A stretch of 64,000 nucleotides of DNA from positions 335,364 to 399,363 of the forward strand of contig CAMJPC010000002.1 in assembly GCA_946407705.1 (NCBI GenBank). The letters run 5' to 3'. The position numbers were made by a program, and so were the translations under genes. The notes under the pieces are model-generated. The model was not told the origin of the DNA and made no database searches. It saw only the letters and a program-made list of their open reading frames with translations. This DNA comes from an uncultured Clostridia bacterium (GTDB taxonomy: Bacteria > Bacillota > Clostridia > Saccharofermentanales > Saccharofermentanaceae). Within the stretch, counting starts at the first letter, position 1. Each line of letters starts with the position of its first letter. Below, piece by piece: positions 36,090 to 44,891 of the stretch.

Positions 36090-37139
36090 TCACTGGTTTA
36101 TGAACTTGCCGAGGTCATCGACGTACATCTTGTAGATTCCGTAGATAAGCTGCTGGCGGGTGACCTTGACCTGGTAATCGTAGAGGTCTTTCAGCAGTAT
36201 CGGGGTCGCGAAAGCGATCTTTGCCGCCGCAACGAGATCCATCTTGAATCTCGCGCTGCTCTTGTCGAGCCTGTCGAAATCGATCTCCTCGATCTCCTTG
36301 AGGAACGCTTCGTAAGCGGGCTTCTTTTCGAGAAGCTTGGTGTCATTGGTGATATAAGCATCGTTGCCTGCCCAGCCATAAGAAACCCCGTGAGCAGCAA
36401 AACGCTTGATCGACGACTTTCTGAGCATCTCGGAACTCTTGATGTTGCCGATGAAGAGCTTCTTCTGGCCCTTAAGACGTCCCATGAGGACCTTCTGGTA
36501 GAACCTCTCGTCCGCGACGATCACGTAAACTGATCCGTCTTTCGTGCCGACGACGTTGTCTTCGGTGTCATCCGTCCGGTCAATCAGCTGAGCCATCGCC
36601 TGGGCAAGCAGCTCATCCTTCGCTATGATGACGAGCGATGTATCGTAGCTCTCGGGCTTCTCGAGGAGGCTTTCCGCATACTGAGAGAGTTCCACGGCGT
36701 TCTGTAAAGTCTTGGCGCCTGCAAGTCCCGTGACCGTTCTTGCCAGATGGACGGGATCCGCCAGCGAAAGAACTCCGATTATCTTGGAATATGTCTCCTC
36801 AGGAACTTCAGCGAGGAGGGTCTTTCCGATCAGCGCCACCGGGAAGATTGCGCCTACTACGCCCAAAACCGTATCAACACTCTTTTTCGCGAGATCGGGA
36901 CGGTTGGCAAGCATCTCTGCGGTGTCCACCATCTTCAAAACGTCGCCTGCGGTATTCCAAGCATTTGCGACCTTATCGTCAACGCCCAGTCTCTCTTTCA
37001 GCTCTTCCCTCTGCTCCTTGTCGAGCTTCGCGCTGCCGATCTGCTCCTGCATCGCGCCGACCAGTTCGTTCAGCGTGCCCTTGGGCAGTTTATCGAGTAC
37101 TTCCGCGCTCATTGCGATCGTTTTGTTGTTCTGGGCCAT
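36090..37139 (-). CDS. Hypothetical protein with amphipathic or membrane-associating central segment
   Basis: A 349-residue protein starting MAQNNK after GAGAGGTGA. The N-terminal part is helical and charged. A hydrophobic stretch (~85-110; VDTVLGVVGAIFPVALIG) could touch the membrane. The C-terminal two thirds are mixed alpha/beta, with a region reading 'YDTSLVIIAKDELLAQAMAQ' and later a lysine-rich part. I recognise no family. It is flanked by the MBOAT and nuclease-like genes, with ~75-95 base gaps. Confidence 0.6.
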   Translation of the reverse strand: MAQNNKTIAMSAEVLDKLPKGTLNELVGAMQEQIGSAKLDKEQREELKERLGVDDKVANAWNTAGDVLKMVDTAEMLANRPDLAKKSVDTVLGVVGAIFPVALIGKTLLAEVPEETYSKIIGVLSLADPVHLARTVTGLAGAKTLQNAVELSQYAESLLEKPESYDTSLVIIAKDELLAQAMAQLIDRTDDTEDNVVGTKDGSVYVIVADERFYQKVLMGRLKGQKKLFIGNIKSSEMLRKSSIKRFAAHGVSYGWAGNDAYITNDTKLLEKKPAYEAFLKEIEEIDFDRLDKSSARFKMDLVAAAKIAFATPILLKDLYDYQVKVTRQQLIYGIYKMYVDDLGKFINQ

Positions 37140-37235
37140 GCTAGTCACCTCTCTAGTGTTCAAAGAGTTTGGTTGTTCTTTTTAGATAATACCAATATAT
37201 CGCGCGGATAATCGCGCGAATTTGAGGAACCTCCA

Positions 37236-37997
37236 TCACTTTTGTGTTTTATAGGTGTTCAAGATGGCTTCGTTCACGAAGTCGGCTATTCTGCGTTTCA
37301 TTGCTTCCTGTGCCGGCAACCAGTCCTTTGTGCCGCAGATCAGGATCAGGTCCCTGCCCGGAAGTATGCCGTTGCGCATGTATTCGTCTATCTTGCCGTA
37401 GTTGTTTTCGATGTAAGTATCGTCGTCGGTCATGCCCATGAACTCCACAAAGAAACAGCGGTCAATGACCGGCACGGGGAACGAGTAATCCGGGTTCTTT
37501 TTTCGCGTGCCCTTCATGAGCAGCGACGGCTCATACTTGGCCTCGAGTCCCAGGTCTTTAAGCACGTTGCCAATGATCATCTCGCCCCTGGAACGCACGT
37601 TGTAGCCATAGTCATCGTAGAGCTTTGTGTTGACTTCGTGCGGGTTCGAACAGGGCATCAGCAGCTCCCATGCGCTGCAGTCAAAGTCGGAAGGATCGCG
37701 GATGAACTTGAATCCGGACGGAACGGAAAGATGCCTCCTCTTAAGCTCCGCACCGAAGACTGCCTTTGCGTTCATGTACTTGTCGTATTGGGCGAGCTTC
37801 TTTTGCATGTCGGCGTAGTTTGGCCCGGTGGTATGAGCATCGTGTCTGATCCTGCTGCTTCCGCCACCTGAATACTCGCGGATAACCGGTGTCCCTTTGT
37901 GAATTCCCGCTTTATACCTGGGCATGGTCTCCAAAGCGCCCTTTAGACGCATGTATTCGGCAATGATATAGGTGTCACAAAAAAGAGTTAAGTCCAT
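37236..37997 (-). CDS. Putative PD-(D/E)XK nuclease-like protein
   Basis: A 253-residue protein. The C-terminal half has the order RSRGEMIIGNVL (conserved Glu), a basic/aromatic strand, NPDYSF (PD motif), CFFVEFMGM (Glu in a strand) and a lysine in KIDEYM. This is the pattern of PD-(D/E)XK nuclease-fold proteins related to helicase-associated and Vsr-like enzymes. The N-terminal half is unassigned. The start is uncertain: no strong ribosome site is visible. The 72-bp tandem repeat array begins about 90 bases upstream and would lie in its promoter region. Possible roles in defence or repair are inference. Confidence 0.6.
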   Translation of the reverse strand: MDLTLFCDTYIIAEYMRLKGALETMPRYKAGIHKGTPVIREYSGGGSSRIRHDAHTTGPNYADMQKKLAQYDKYMNAKAVFGAELKRRHLSVPSGFKFIRDPSDFDCSAWELLMPCSNPHEVNTKLYDDYGYNVRSRGEMIIGNVLKDLGLEAKYEPSLLMKGTRKKNPDYSFPVPVIDRCFFVEFMGMTDDDTYIENNYGKIDEYMRNGILPGRDLILICGTKDWLPAQEAMKRRIADFVNEAILNTYKTQK

Positions 37998-38088
37998 ACC
38001 CGAATGCTACGCCCATTTATTGAAGAAAAAACACCAAAAAACCGACAAAAACCGACAATGGTCATCTGCCCGTTCTCTATTACTTCTT

Positions 38089-38341
38089 CCATTCCTATTA
38101 AAAGAGAAGAGGGTTTGGGTAATGGATGGCAAAACAGGTTTTTATTACCCATAACGTCTTCCATTTTGGTGCGAATGGAGGAGGATTTGGGTAATGGAAG
38201 CAAGGATCAACCCATATTCCCCAAATGTTCCTCCATTTTGGCGCGAATGGAAGAAGGTTTGGGGAATGGAAGCAAGGATCAACACATATTCTCCAAATGT
38301 TCTTCCATTTTGGCGTGAATGGAGGAAGGTTTGGGTAATGG
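38089..38341. repeat. Tandem array of a 72-bp hairpin-containing repeat (about 3.5 copies)
   Basis: Copies begin at 38089, 38161, 38233 and 38305, exactly 72 bases apart; the first is diverged and the last is partial. Each unit has two inverted repeats: CTTCCATT...AATGGAAG around TTTTGGCGCG-like sequence, and TTTGGG...CCCAAA. Because 72 is a multiple of three, overlapping frames stay open on both strands, but none has a good start site. The array ends before the symporter terminator. Confidence 0.85.
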
Positions 38342-38357
38342 AACAGGAAAACGCATT

Positions 38358-38381
38358 AAAAAGGCCGGCGGGAAGCCGGCC
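38358..38381 (-). terminator. Intrinsic terminator of the symporter operon
   Basis: GGCCGGC/GCCGGCC stem with a five-base loop. Read on the minus strand it is followed by TTTTT, just after the stop of the symporter gene. Confidence 0.88.
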
Positions 38382-38389
38382 GGAAGTGA

Positions 38390-39781
38390 TTACTTGAGGA
38401 TGAGGTCCATTATGCCCAGGGACTTTAAGAGGAGCAGGAGCAAAAGGATCGGGGCGACGAATTTGACCATGACCACGAAAAGCTTCTTGCGGCCGAACTT
38501 TTCGCCGTTCTTGGTAGCTTCCGCGATGATGAAGTCCGGCTTGGCGACCCAGCCGATGAGGATGCAGGTACCTATTGCGAGGACCGGCATTAAGATATTG
38601 TTGCTCGCGTAGTCCATGATGTCCAGGATCTGGGCTTTGGTGCCGTTGGGGAGCGGAACGTTGATGTACATGACGTTGTAGCCGAGGCATACGATGACGC
38701 CGAGGATCAGGGCGGCCACGGATTCAATGATGACGGCCTTTACGCGGGAGATGTTGAACTTGTCCATGAGGCTTGCAACGACTGCCTCGAGGATGGAGAC
38801 GGAACTCGTGAGAGCCGCGAACAATACGATCGCGAAAAACAGGGTGCCGATGACGTAGCCGACCTTGCCCATGGCCAGGAAGGTTTTGGGGAGTGCCTCG
38901 AAAATGAGACCCGGGCCGGACGCGCCCATTCCCTCTTCACCCATGAAGACAAAGACCGCGGGGATCACCATGACGCCAGCGAGGAAGGCGACCAGTGTGT
39001 CGAAGATCTCGATGTGGTTGACGCCTTTTACTATGTCGTCGGTGTCTTTGATGTAGGAACCGTAGGTTACCATGATGCCCATGGCGACGGAGACGCTGTA
39101 GAAAAGCTGGCCCATGGCGTCCATTACTATCGTTATGACATCGTTGACGGAGTGGCCTTTGAAGTTCGGGATGACGAGTATCTTGAGGCCTTCAAGACCG
39201 TTTCTGCCGTTGGCCTTTATGGTGATCGAGTAGATGGAGATGCCGATTACGAGGACCAGAAGGACGGGCATGAGGATCTTGGACATCTTTTCGATGCCGC
39301 CGTTAACGCCTAAGAAGACGACGATCATGGTGGCGCCTAAGAAAGCGACGGTGAGCGCGATGGGCTGGGGAACCGAGGTGACGAATTCACCGAAGAAGCC
39401 GTCGCGCGCGGCATTGGTGCCTTTGCCTGTGATGTAGACCAGGAAGTATTTGAGGACCCAGCCGCCGATCACGCAGTAGTAAGGCAGGATGATGAACGGG
39501 ACGATCGTTGCCAGAGAGCCGAGCCACTTGAATTTGGAGTTGATGACGCCGTACGCGGTGAGGGCGCTCTGCTTGGTCTTGCGGCCTATGACGACCTCCG
39601 ATACGAGGAGCGTGAAGCCGAAGGTAATGGTTAAGACAAGATAGATGATGAGGAACGTGCCGCCGCCGTCTTTGGCTGCGAGATACGGGAATCTCCAGAT
39701 GTTGCCAAGGCCGACTGCGCTGCCCGCTGCGGCGAGAATGAAGCCCAGCGTGCCTGTGAAAGTGTCACGTTTCTTACTCAT
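38390..39781 (-). CDS. Neurotransmitter:sodium symporter (NSS) family transporter
   Basis: A 463-residue polytopic protein that opens with FILAAAGSAVGLGNIWRFPY, the NSS signature covering the sodium/substrate sites of helix 1, and has about eleven membrane segments, as usual for bacterial members (LeuT, TnaT). It should import an amino acid or related amine with sodium. Its ATG overlaps the stop of the preceding gene (ATGA), so translation is coupled. It is the last gene of a minus-strand unit starting at 41798. Confidence 0.93.
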   Translation of the reverse strand: MSKKRDTFTGTLGFILAAAGSAVGLGNIWRFPYLAAKDGGGTFLIIYLVLTITFGFTLLVSEVVIGRKTKQSALTAYGVINSKFKWLGSLATIVPFIILPYYCVIGGWVLKYFLVYITGKGTNAARDGFFGEFVTSVPQPIALTVAFLGATMIVVFLGVNGGIEKMSKILMPVLLVLVIGISIYSITIKANGRNGLEGLKILVIPNFKGHSVNDVITIVMDAMGQLFYSVSVAMGIMVTYGSYIKDTDDIVKGVNHIEIFDTLVAFLAGVMVIPAVFVFMGEEGMGASGPGLIFEALPKTFLAMGKVGYVIGTLFFAIVLFAALTSSVSILEAVVASLMDKFNISRVKAVIIESVAALILGVIVCLGYNVMYINVPLPNGTKAQILDIMDYASNNILMPVLAIGTCILIGWVAKPDFIIAEATKNGEKFGRKKLFVVMVKFVAPILLLLLLLKSLGIMDLILK

Positions 39782-40224
39782 GGTTCGTAGTTTTCGAGAA
39801 GGGATCTGAGAACGAGATAACGCTCTTTTTTCTCAGTCTTCGCGAAATGAATCTCCCTCGTTTGTAAATACTTGTCGTCGTAAACAAGCGATGCCGCCTC
39901 GTCGCCGAACTGCTCTGAGGTCAGGTCGAACCTGGCGTCACCTATGACATTATAGCAGTGAAAGTTCCCGCCTTCTCTGGGAATTCCGTAAACTTCGCCG
40001 CCGAAAAGATCCTGCACCAGGAAAGCGGTGATGGAGCACTGCCCGTAGGTGGGATTGGAAGAAGTCCATCGGTCCTGCATGCGCGGCGCGCAGGTCTCTT
40101 TGCGCCAGAGGCCGTCGGACAGGGCGTCGTATAAGGCAAGAGGCGAAGTGAGCCAAGCGGGCGCGCCCTCGAGAGGGCGTACCGATCCGCATGTTGAAGC
40201 GCCGTAAAATTTGTAGTCTTTCAT
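39778..40224 (-). CDS. YunG-like hypothetical protein
   Basis: A 148-residue soluble protein. The stretch NPTYGQCSITAFLVQDLFGG, followed by a histidine/tyrosine region (NFHCYNVI), is the pattern I associate with YunG-like proteins, where Cys and His suggest a papain-like catalytic pair. This is a resemblance only. It overlaps genes on both sides by four bases and so belongs tightly to the symporter unit; a role in processing a transported amino compound is possible. Confidence 0.6.
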   Translation of the reverse strand: MKDYKFYGASTCGSVRPLEGAPAWLTSPLALYDALSDGLWRKETCAPRMQDRWTSSNPTYGQCSITAFLVQDLFGGEVYGIPREGGNFHCYNVIGDARFDLTSEQFGDEAASLVYDDKYLQTREIHFAKTEKKERYLVLRSLLENYEP

Positions 40225-41798
40225 GTCATCATCTTCCTGTCGTGGCCCTTTTTCTCGAAATCGGTGCCGGATTCATCGTCGAAGACCTCGGCCTCGGGCT
40301 GGGCGGTCATGAAGTCGAAACGCTTTTTCTCGCCGTATGTCCAACCGGAATCGACCGGTACGAAATTCATGGTCGTCTCGTATGCTTCGGTAGGATAAGA
40401 CGTATCGAAATACTGAAGGTAATTCAGTTCTTTGTTGAGTGAGTGGCTGTCATCTTCGGAGAGCTTTTCGATGCCCCTCTTCTCCGCTCCGATAAGTATC
40501 CTCGGCAGCATTCTCGTAAGGAAGATAACGAGCAATACTATCAAAGCGATTACCGCTAATCCCGTCACCGGGTTTTCCAGTAAGTAGTTAACTGTCTGGT
40601 AGTGGAACAGGAACGGCAGACCGAAGCAGAAGAGCAGTACCGGCAGGCCGTAAAGGAAGCCGCGGAGGGCTTCGTTTGCCGTGATAGTCTTCATCTTCGC
40701 CCGGTTCTTGGTACGGTTAAATGTCTCCCATCCCTTTGCATAAGGGAATTCTCCTGATACTTTTCCCGTCTGACCGTTTACTATGTACTGGTACCTGATG
40801 CCTTTATATTCAAGAGTCAGGAACCAGACGGGCAGCAGCGCGTACTTGATCTCCTGATTGGTGTATCTGGTCCTGCTCGCCTTGTAATCGGGTGTGAACT
40901 TGTCGTAGCCGAGATCGAGCGTATGAGATATCTCAAGAGCATACTTGTCCAGACGGCGGTAGATCTTATCGGTCATGTCGAGGGGCTGCTCGTCGTATTT
41001 CTCGGCGAAATAGCCCTGCAGATACTCGGGTCTGAAAGGAACGAGATCCGTGAAATCGAAAGGCTCTGCAGCAGACATCAGTCTGTCGGGGAGTTTCTTT
41101 TCGCCGTCGAAAGGAACGTCCTTTAACCTGAACTTGGCCTTGGCGTAGATCCTCTGGGAGTAGTTGCCTGAGTTAGTAGTACCTGAACCCGAATACTCAT
41201 AAACGTGATCAGCCACCTTTCCCACTCTGGCAATGCCGTTAAGGCGTGCTTCCACCTCCGAACTGATTATCCAGGTCGGAACGTAAAGGCCGGTCATCTT
41301 CATAACGGCCTCATCGGTGATGTAGTGCTTGGGCAGGTGCGGGATATCCGCGCAGTGCTCCTTGAAGATGCTCACCGCCTTCTCTTTGCCAAATGCGAAC
41401 GGGATGATGTAATCGGGCTTGAACTCGCGCGTGAGCCTTCTCGTGACGATCGCGGGCGAACCGCAGAACGCGCAGAAAGTCGCGGACGTGTTCTCATCGG
41501 TAACGATCTGTGCGCCGCAGGAATCGCAGACGATCTCCTGGCGCCTCTTGTCGTCGTCGCTCATCTCGATCTTGCCGTCGTAGTTCTTCTCAGGATTATT
41601 AAGCGCAAAAGAACCCGTGCAGTCAAACGTCTCAGGGTCAAAGACCGAGCCGCAGTTGCCGCACATCAATGCGTTGTGTTCCGTGTCGAAAAACAGATTC
41701 GAGCCGCAGTTGGAACATTTCCTGGATTCCGCCGAAAAAGTCTCAGGCCCGGTCGTATCGAATCTCACCGATTCCTTCGACTCATCCCAAATAGCCAT
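40221..41798 (-). CDS. Double zinc-ribbon membrane protein
   Basis: A 525-residue protein. Two zinc ribbons lie at the N-terminus (CSNCGS/CGNCGS at ~28-50 and CDSCGA/CAFCGS at ~90-115). A long soluble domain (~120-355) is rich in aromatic and charged residues, and two membrane helices follow (~375-430). The C-terminal ~100 residues are cytoplasmic and charged. Proteins of this layout are common but uncharacterised in gut Clostridia. It opens the three-gene unit with the YunG-like and NSS genes. The function is unknown. Confidence 0.7.
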   Translation of the reverse strand: MAIWDESKESVRFDTTGPETFSAESRKCSNCGSNLFFDTEHNALMCGNCGSVFDPETFDCTGSFALNNPEKNYDGKIEMSDDDKRRQEIVCDSCGAQIVTDENTSATFCAFCGSPAIVTRRLTREFKPDYIIPFAFGKEKAVSIFKEHCADIPHLPKHYITDEAVMKMTGLYVPTWIISSEVEARLNGIARVGKVADHVYEYSGSGTTNSGNYSQRIYAKAKFRLKDVPFDGEKKLPDRLMSAAEPFDFTDLVPFRPEYLQGYFAEKYDEQPLDMTDKIYRRLDKYALEISHTLDLGYDKFTPDYKASRTRYTNQEIKYALLPVWFLTLEYKGIRYQYIVNGQTGKVSGEFPYAKGWETFNRTKNRAKMKTITANEALRGFLYGLPVLLFCFGLPFLFHYQTVNYLLENPVTGLAVIALIVLLVIFLTRMLPRILIGAEKRGIEKLSEDDSHSLNKELNYLQYFDTSYPTEAYETTMNFVPVDSGWTYGEKKRFDFMTAQPEAEVFDDESGTDFEKKGHDRKMMT

Positions 41799-41855
41799 AA
41801 CCTACCCCCTGTTGATATTCCTTAAACCTTTAATAATATACCACGCGGAGGAATG

Positions 41856-42641
41856 CTAATTCAAAGCGGAGCTGCCCGCGGGCGGAGGCGTGACCTCTTT
41901 GTCAACGTAAGTGACGTCGCCGCCATAGGTCCTGCAGATTATCTTCACAGGCGCATTCTGATCCCTAAGGGTAAACGCCTTCTTGACGGTTCCGGTCGTT
42001 CCGGGCTTCACTTTCTCAAGATCGTAGTCAGGTCCGCCGATAAGCTCGTTGACTGATGCGTGAGACAGTTCCTTTCCGCCCTGCGTCACCTCACCGTAGA
42101 TGGAACCAAGATAAGTGATGTCGTTATTCGTATCGTTCTTGAGCCCGAAAATGACTATTATCGCGGGCTTTCCTTCCGAATCAACGGTCTTTTCCACCTG
42201 CTGCACCGTAACGCTGATGTTCTTCTTCTGCTGCTTGTCTTTTACGACGTTCGTCACGATGAAGCATGCGAAAACGACCGCAAATACCCACGCGATTAGG
42301 AGCGTCACGATGTTTCTCCCGGCGGATTCTTTCTTCTTAAATGACTTGATCACATAGATCGTCGCGATGACCGCAAAAAACAGATAAGCGGCAAGCGTTG
42401 TGTAGAGAACGGCATTAACTGTCATGCCAAAGACCAGGGCCTGTCCTATGTAGTCGATACCCTTTCCGCCTTTATACTCAAACGGATAGAACTGGCACGC
42501 CAGATGGATGAGCGCGCACACAAAGGCGATCACCGCGAAGACCGTCGCGACCCTGCCGGGATTCTTGGTCTTCCACAGCTTGATGCACAGGATGAGCGCG
42601 GCGATGCAAAACGATGCCGCTCCGAGGATTATTATGCTCAT
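41856..42641 (-). CDS. Membrane protein with DUF5067-like outside domain
   Basis: A 261-residue protein with four hydrophobic segments in the first ~135 residues and a C-terminal beta-sandwich-like domain (~140-255). The pattern 'VIFGLKNDTNNDITYLGSIYGEVTQGGKELSHA' (split here into known pieces: GLKNDTNNDIT and GKELSHA) resembles DUF5067/FxLYD-type domains found in clostridial lipoproteins. The function is unknown. It sits between the zinc-ribbon gene and htrA with its own spacing. Confidence 0.6.
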   Translation of the reverse strand: MSIIILGAASFCIAALILCIKLWKTKNPGRVATVFAVIAFVCALIHLACQFYPFEYKGGKGIDYIGQALVFGMTVNAVLYTTLAAYLFFAVIATIYVIKSFKKKESAGRNIVTLLIAWVFAVVFACFIVTNVVKDKQQKKNISVTVQQVEKTVDSEGKPAIIVIFGLKNDTNNDITYLGSIYGEVTQGGKELSHASVNELIGGPDYDLEKVKPGTTGTVKKAFTLRDQNAPVKIICRTYGGDVTYVDKEVTPPPAGSSALN

Positions 42642-42698
42642 ACGGCTTCTCCCTTCTTCTTTGATTTGTAGTATATATTTTCAAAGAAAAAAAGAAAA

Positions 42699-42721
42699 CC
42701 GGGCGCCCTTCCGGACGCCCG
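42699..42721 (-). terminator. Intrinsic terminator of htrA
   Basis: The GC hairpin GGGCG...CGCCC is followed on the minus strand by TTTTCTTTTTTT. It lies downstream of the htrA stop. Confidence 0.85.
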
Positions 42722-42777
42722 TAAACACTGGGACAAAAATATAGGGGGAATCGATCATGTTCTGAGTAAAACCGTTA

Positions 42778-44175
42778 TCACCCCGCATTCCTTCCGGGGA
42801 ACCCGGGAAAATCCTGTTCATCACGGTCTTGCTGTGACGGATCTCCGCGGTCATCCGAATCCTGACCTTCGGGATCTTCCTGACTGTCTGAAGAGGACTC
42901 TTTGTCCGGTAACGCTGCCTGCTGCCGCACGCCCAGCGTGACTTCTGTCTTCAAGGTCTCTTCGCCACGTTTTACCGTTAAAGTTACAACATCACCTGCA
43001 CCGTGCTTCGCGATGAGGACTGAAAGCTCAGAGGGGATGGTGATCTTCTCACCGTCAAGCTCCATGATGATGTCGCCTTCTTCCAGCCCTGCTTCATCAG
43101 CCGGACTGCCCTTGGTCACGCCCTGCACGACCACGCCCTGAGTATCCTCACCTGCGGAACCGTCCCTGCGGCTGCCGCTGTCCGAAGACACCGTTACACC
43201 GATGTAGATCTTGTCTATATAACCCTTTTCGATGATGGAAGTAACGATTCCATACACTGAATTCATGGGGATCGCGAAGCCGATGTTGTCGATCGTAGCG
43301 GAGGAATTCCTGCCTGAAGAGGAATACTTCGCGTTCGTGATTCCGATGACCTCACCGTGTGAATTAAAGAGCGCGCCGCCGGAGTTGCCCGAGTTGATCG
43401 CGCAGTCGGTCTGAATGAGCGTCATCGCCGTATTATCGATCGTAACGTTACGGTTCAGAGCACTTACCGCACCCGATGTCAGCGAAAAAGTGAGCTCGCC
43501 CAGAGGATTTCCGATCGCCACAACGCTGTCACCGACGTTCATGTTGTCCGAATCACCGATGGTGACCGGCGTAAGGCCTTTGGCCTCGATCTTGAGTACC
43601 GCCACGTCATTGTTTTCGTCGTATCCGATGAGCTTCGCTTCGTATGAGTTGCCGTCGTAAGTCGTAACCTTGATGCTCTCAGCGTCTTCTACGACGTGAT
43701 AGTTGGTTACGATATAACCGTCGGCAGTGAGGATGAATCCGGATCCGGAAGCCGCCTGCTGTGTCTGCTGGCCGAAATAATTAGTCGTGACCGAAGTGGT
43801 GATGCCTACCGTGGAATTTACGTTTGCCGCGTAAATCTCGGCTGCGGAAAGTTCCCTGGAAGTATCAACGGAGACCTTATCGATCTTTGTATCTTCGCGT
43901 TCACCGATGTTGATCGCGGATATGTTGACAGCTTCGGCCGTCTCATCAGGAATATCCTCGCCTGCAATTGCGCGTAGATGATCGCAGACAGCAAATCCGC
44001 CTGCTCCGACTGCACCTCCGACAAGAGAGCAGCAAAGCGCCAGCGCCATTACCTTTGCTGCTGAGCCTCTTGTCTTTTTTGGGGTGGTGATTTGGGTGGT
44101 GATTTTGGGAATATATTGCTGGCCTATAGTAGTAAGGGGAGTATTTCTTTGTTTGTCATACAGATTGTTTTCCAT
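42778..44175 (-). CDS. htrA: HtrA/DegP-like serine protease
   Basis: A 465-residue protein. A cytoplasmic N-terminus (~1-40) and one membrane anchor (~42-62) lead to a trypsin-like domain with the catalytic triad His160 (NYHVV), Asp190 (ENNDVAVL) and Ser265 (GNSGGAL). A PDZ domain follows (~325-420) and an unusual acidic tail (~425-465) rich in Asp, Gln and Ser. HtrA degrades or refolds damaged exported proteins. AAAGGAAAAG precedes the ATG. Strong hairpins flank it on both sides, so it is a single-gene transcript. Confidence 0.94.
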   Translation of the reverse strand: MENNLYDKQRNTPLTTIGQQYIPKITTQITTPKKTRGSAAKVMALALCCSLVGGAVGAGGFAVCDHLRAIAGEDIPDETAEAVNISAINIGEREDTKIDKVSVDTSRELSAAEIYAANVNSTVGITTSVTTNYFGQQTQQAASGSGFILTADGYIVTNYHVVEDAESIKVTTYDGNSYEAKLIGYDENNDVAVLKIEAKGLTPVTIGDSDNMNVGDSVVAIGNPLGELTFSLTSGAVSALNRNVTIDNTAMTLIQTDCAINSGNSGGALFNSHGEVIGITNAKYSSSGRNSSATIDNIGFAIPMNSVYGIVTSIIEKGYIDKIYIGVTVSSDSGSRRDGSAGEDTQGVVVQGVTKGSPADEAGLEEGDIIMELDGEKITIPSELSVLIAKHGAGDVVTLTVKRGEETLKTEVTLGVRQQAALPDKESSSDSQEDPEGQDSDDRGDPSQQDRDEQDFPGFPGRNAG

Positions 44176-44290
44176 AACCGGCTTTTCCTTTCGCCATCGT
44201 TTATAAGCCCATTATGAGAAACCAACCTGAATCGAACTTGAAAGCATTTGCGGCAAAAGTCAGTGATTCGAAAATCTTTCAAAACAAAAG

Positions 44291-44310
44291 ACCCGGGAAG
44301 ACTCCCGGGC
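44291..44310 (-). terminator. Intrinsic terminator of the two small genes upstream of htrA
   Basis: ACCCGGGA/TCCCGGGC arms. On the minus strand it is followed by TCTTTTGTTTTG. It lies 35 bases after the stop of the 59-residue gene. Confidence 0.8.
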
Positions 44311-44343
44311 CGTTTGCGGTTATTTATCAATACTAAAGAGTAT

Positions 44344-44523
44344 TCAGTTGAATGCAGCGATATCCTCAGCTGATTGGCTCTTCTCCTGCGAGAGATTGAG
44401 CTCTGCGAGGCGGATCTCCGCGTTGCTGAGAGAATAGTTATCCTTTGATGCGTAGATGCTTGCGAGTTCTCTCAAACCGTAATTGATCTTATTGCGCTGT
44501 CTGGTGATATAATTCTTTTCCAT
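44344..44523 (-). CDS. 59-residue hypothetical protein
   Basis: A small frame starting MEKNYITRQRNK after AAGGAGACACTAAAA. It is charged and helical, with a run SLSNAEIRLAELNLSQEK that looks like a short coiled coil. There is no signal or cysteine. The good ribosome site, and a terminator 35 bases beyond, support a real gene. It lies 27 bases from another small gene with a near-identical ribosome site, so the two form a transcript. Confidence 0.6.
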   Translation of the reverse strand: MEKNYITRQRNKINYGLRELASIYASKDNYSLSNAEIRLAELNLSQEKSQSAEDIAAFN

Positions 44524-44549
44524 TTTTAGTGTCTCCTTTACATGTATGT

Positions 44550-44711
44550 TTAGGGGTCTGTCTGCAGATATTCATCTGCGTCGATGCACGATACACGGCT
44601 GACCTTGGTCACTCTGACCCTGCCGGGCACAACCGGATTCAGGATCACCGAATCCTCGCGGCCATCAGCCTGCCATGTGCCTTTATTGTTCATTCCGTTA
44701 TCAGTTGTCAT
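44550..44711 (-). CDS. 53-residue hypothetical protein
   Basis: A small frame starting MTTDNGMNNKG after AAGGAGACAGAAG. A short beta-like middle (RVRVTKVSRVSC) and an acidic end are visible. A longer frame upstream lacks a ribosome site. It is likely co-transcribed with the 59-residue gene. No family is recognised. Confidence 0.5.
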   Translation of the reverse strand: MTTDNGMNNKGTWQADGREDSVILNPVVPGRVRVTKVSRVSCIDADEYLQTDP

Positions 44712-44841
44712 CTTCTGTCTCCTTGTCTGCTTTTTGCTTGACATACACATTATCGCCAAGCCCGAAAACACAATACATCACCAATCTCTCCCCCATCTGA
44801 TGTTTAGGCAACAGATCGGGGCTGATGTGTAGCCAAAATAA

Positions 44842-44863
44842 AAGGCCGTTCATAAAACGGCCT
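44842..44863 (-). terminator. Intrinsic terminator of the M48 protease gene
   Basis: AAGGCCGTT/AACGGCCTT hairpin with a CATAA-type loop. On the minus strand it is followed by TTTATTTTGG. Confidence 0.85.
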
Positions 44864-44891
44864 TGCTTCCTGGTAAAACAATCTTAGAATA

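Noticed and set aside
38089..38341. Possible CRISPR array
   Set aside because: The whole 72-bp unit is repeated with no unique spacers, and no cas gene is near.
38004..38690. Overlapping open frames on both strands across the 72-bp repeats
   Set aside because: They stay open only because the period is a multiple of three. None has a ribosome binding site, and one plus-strand frame is cut by a TGA in the last copy.
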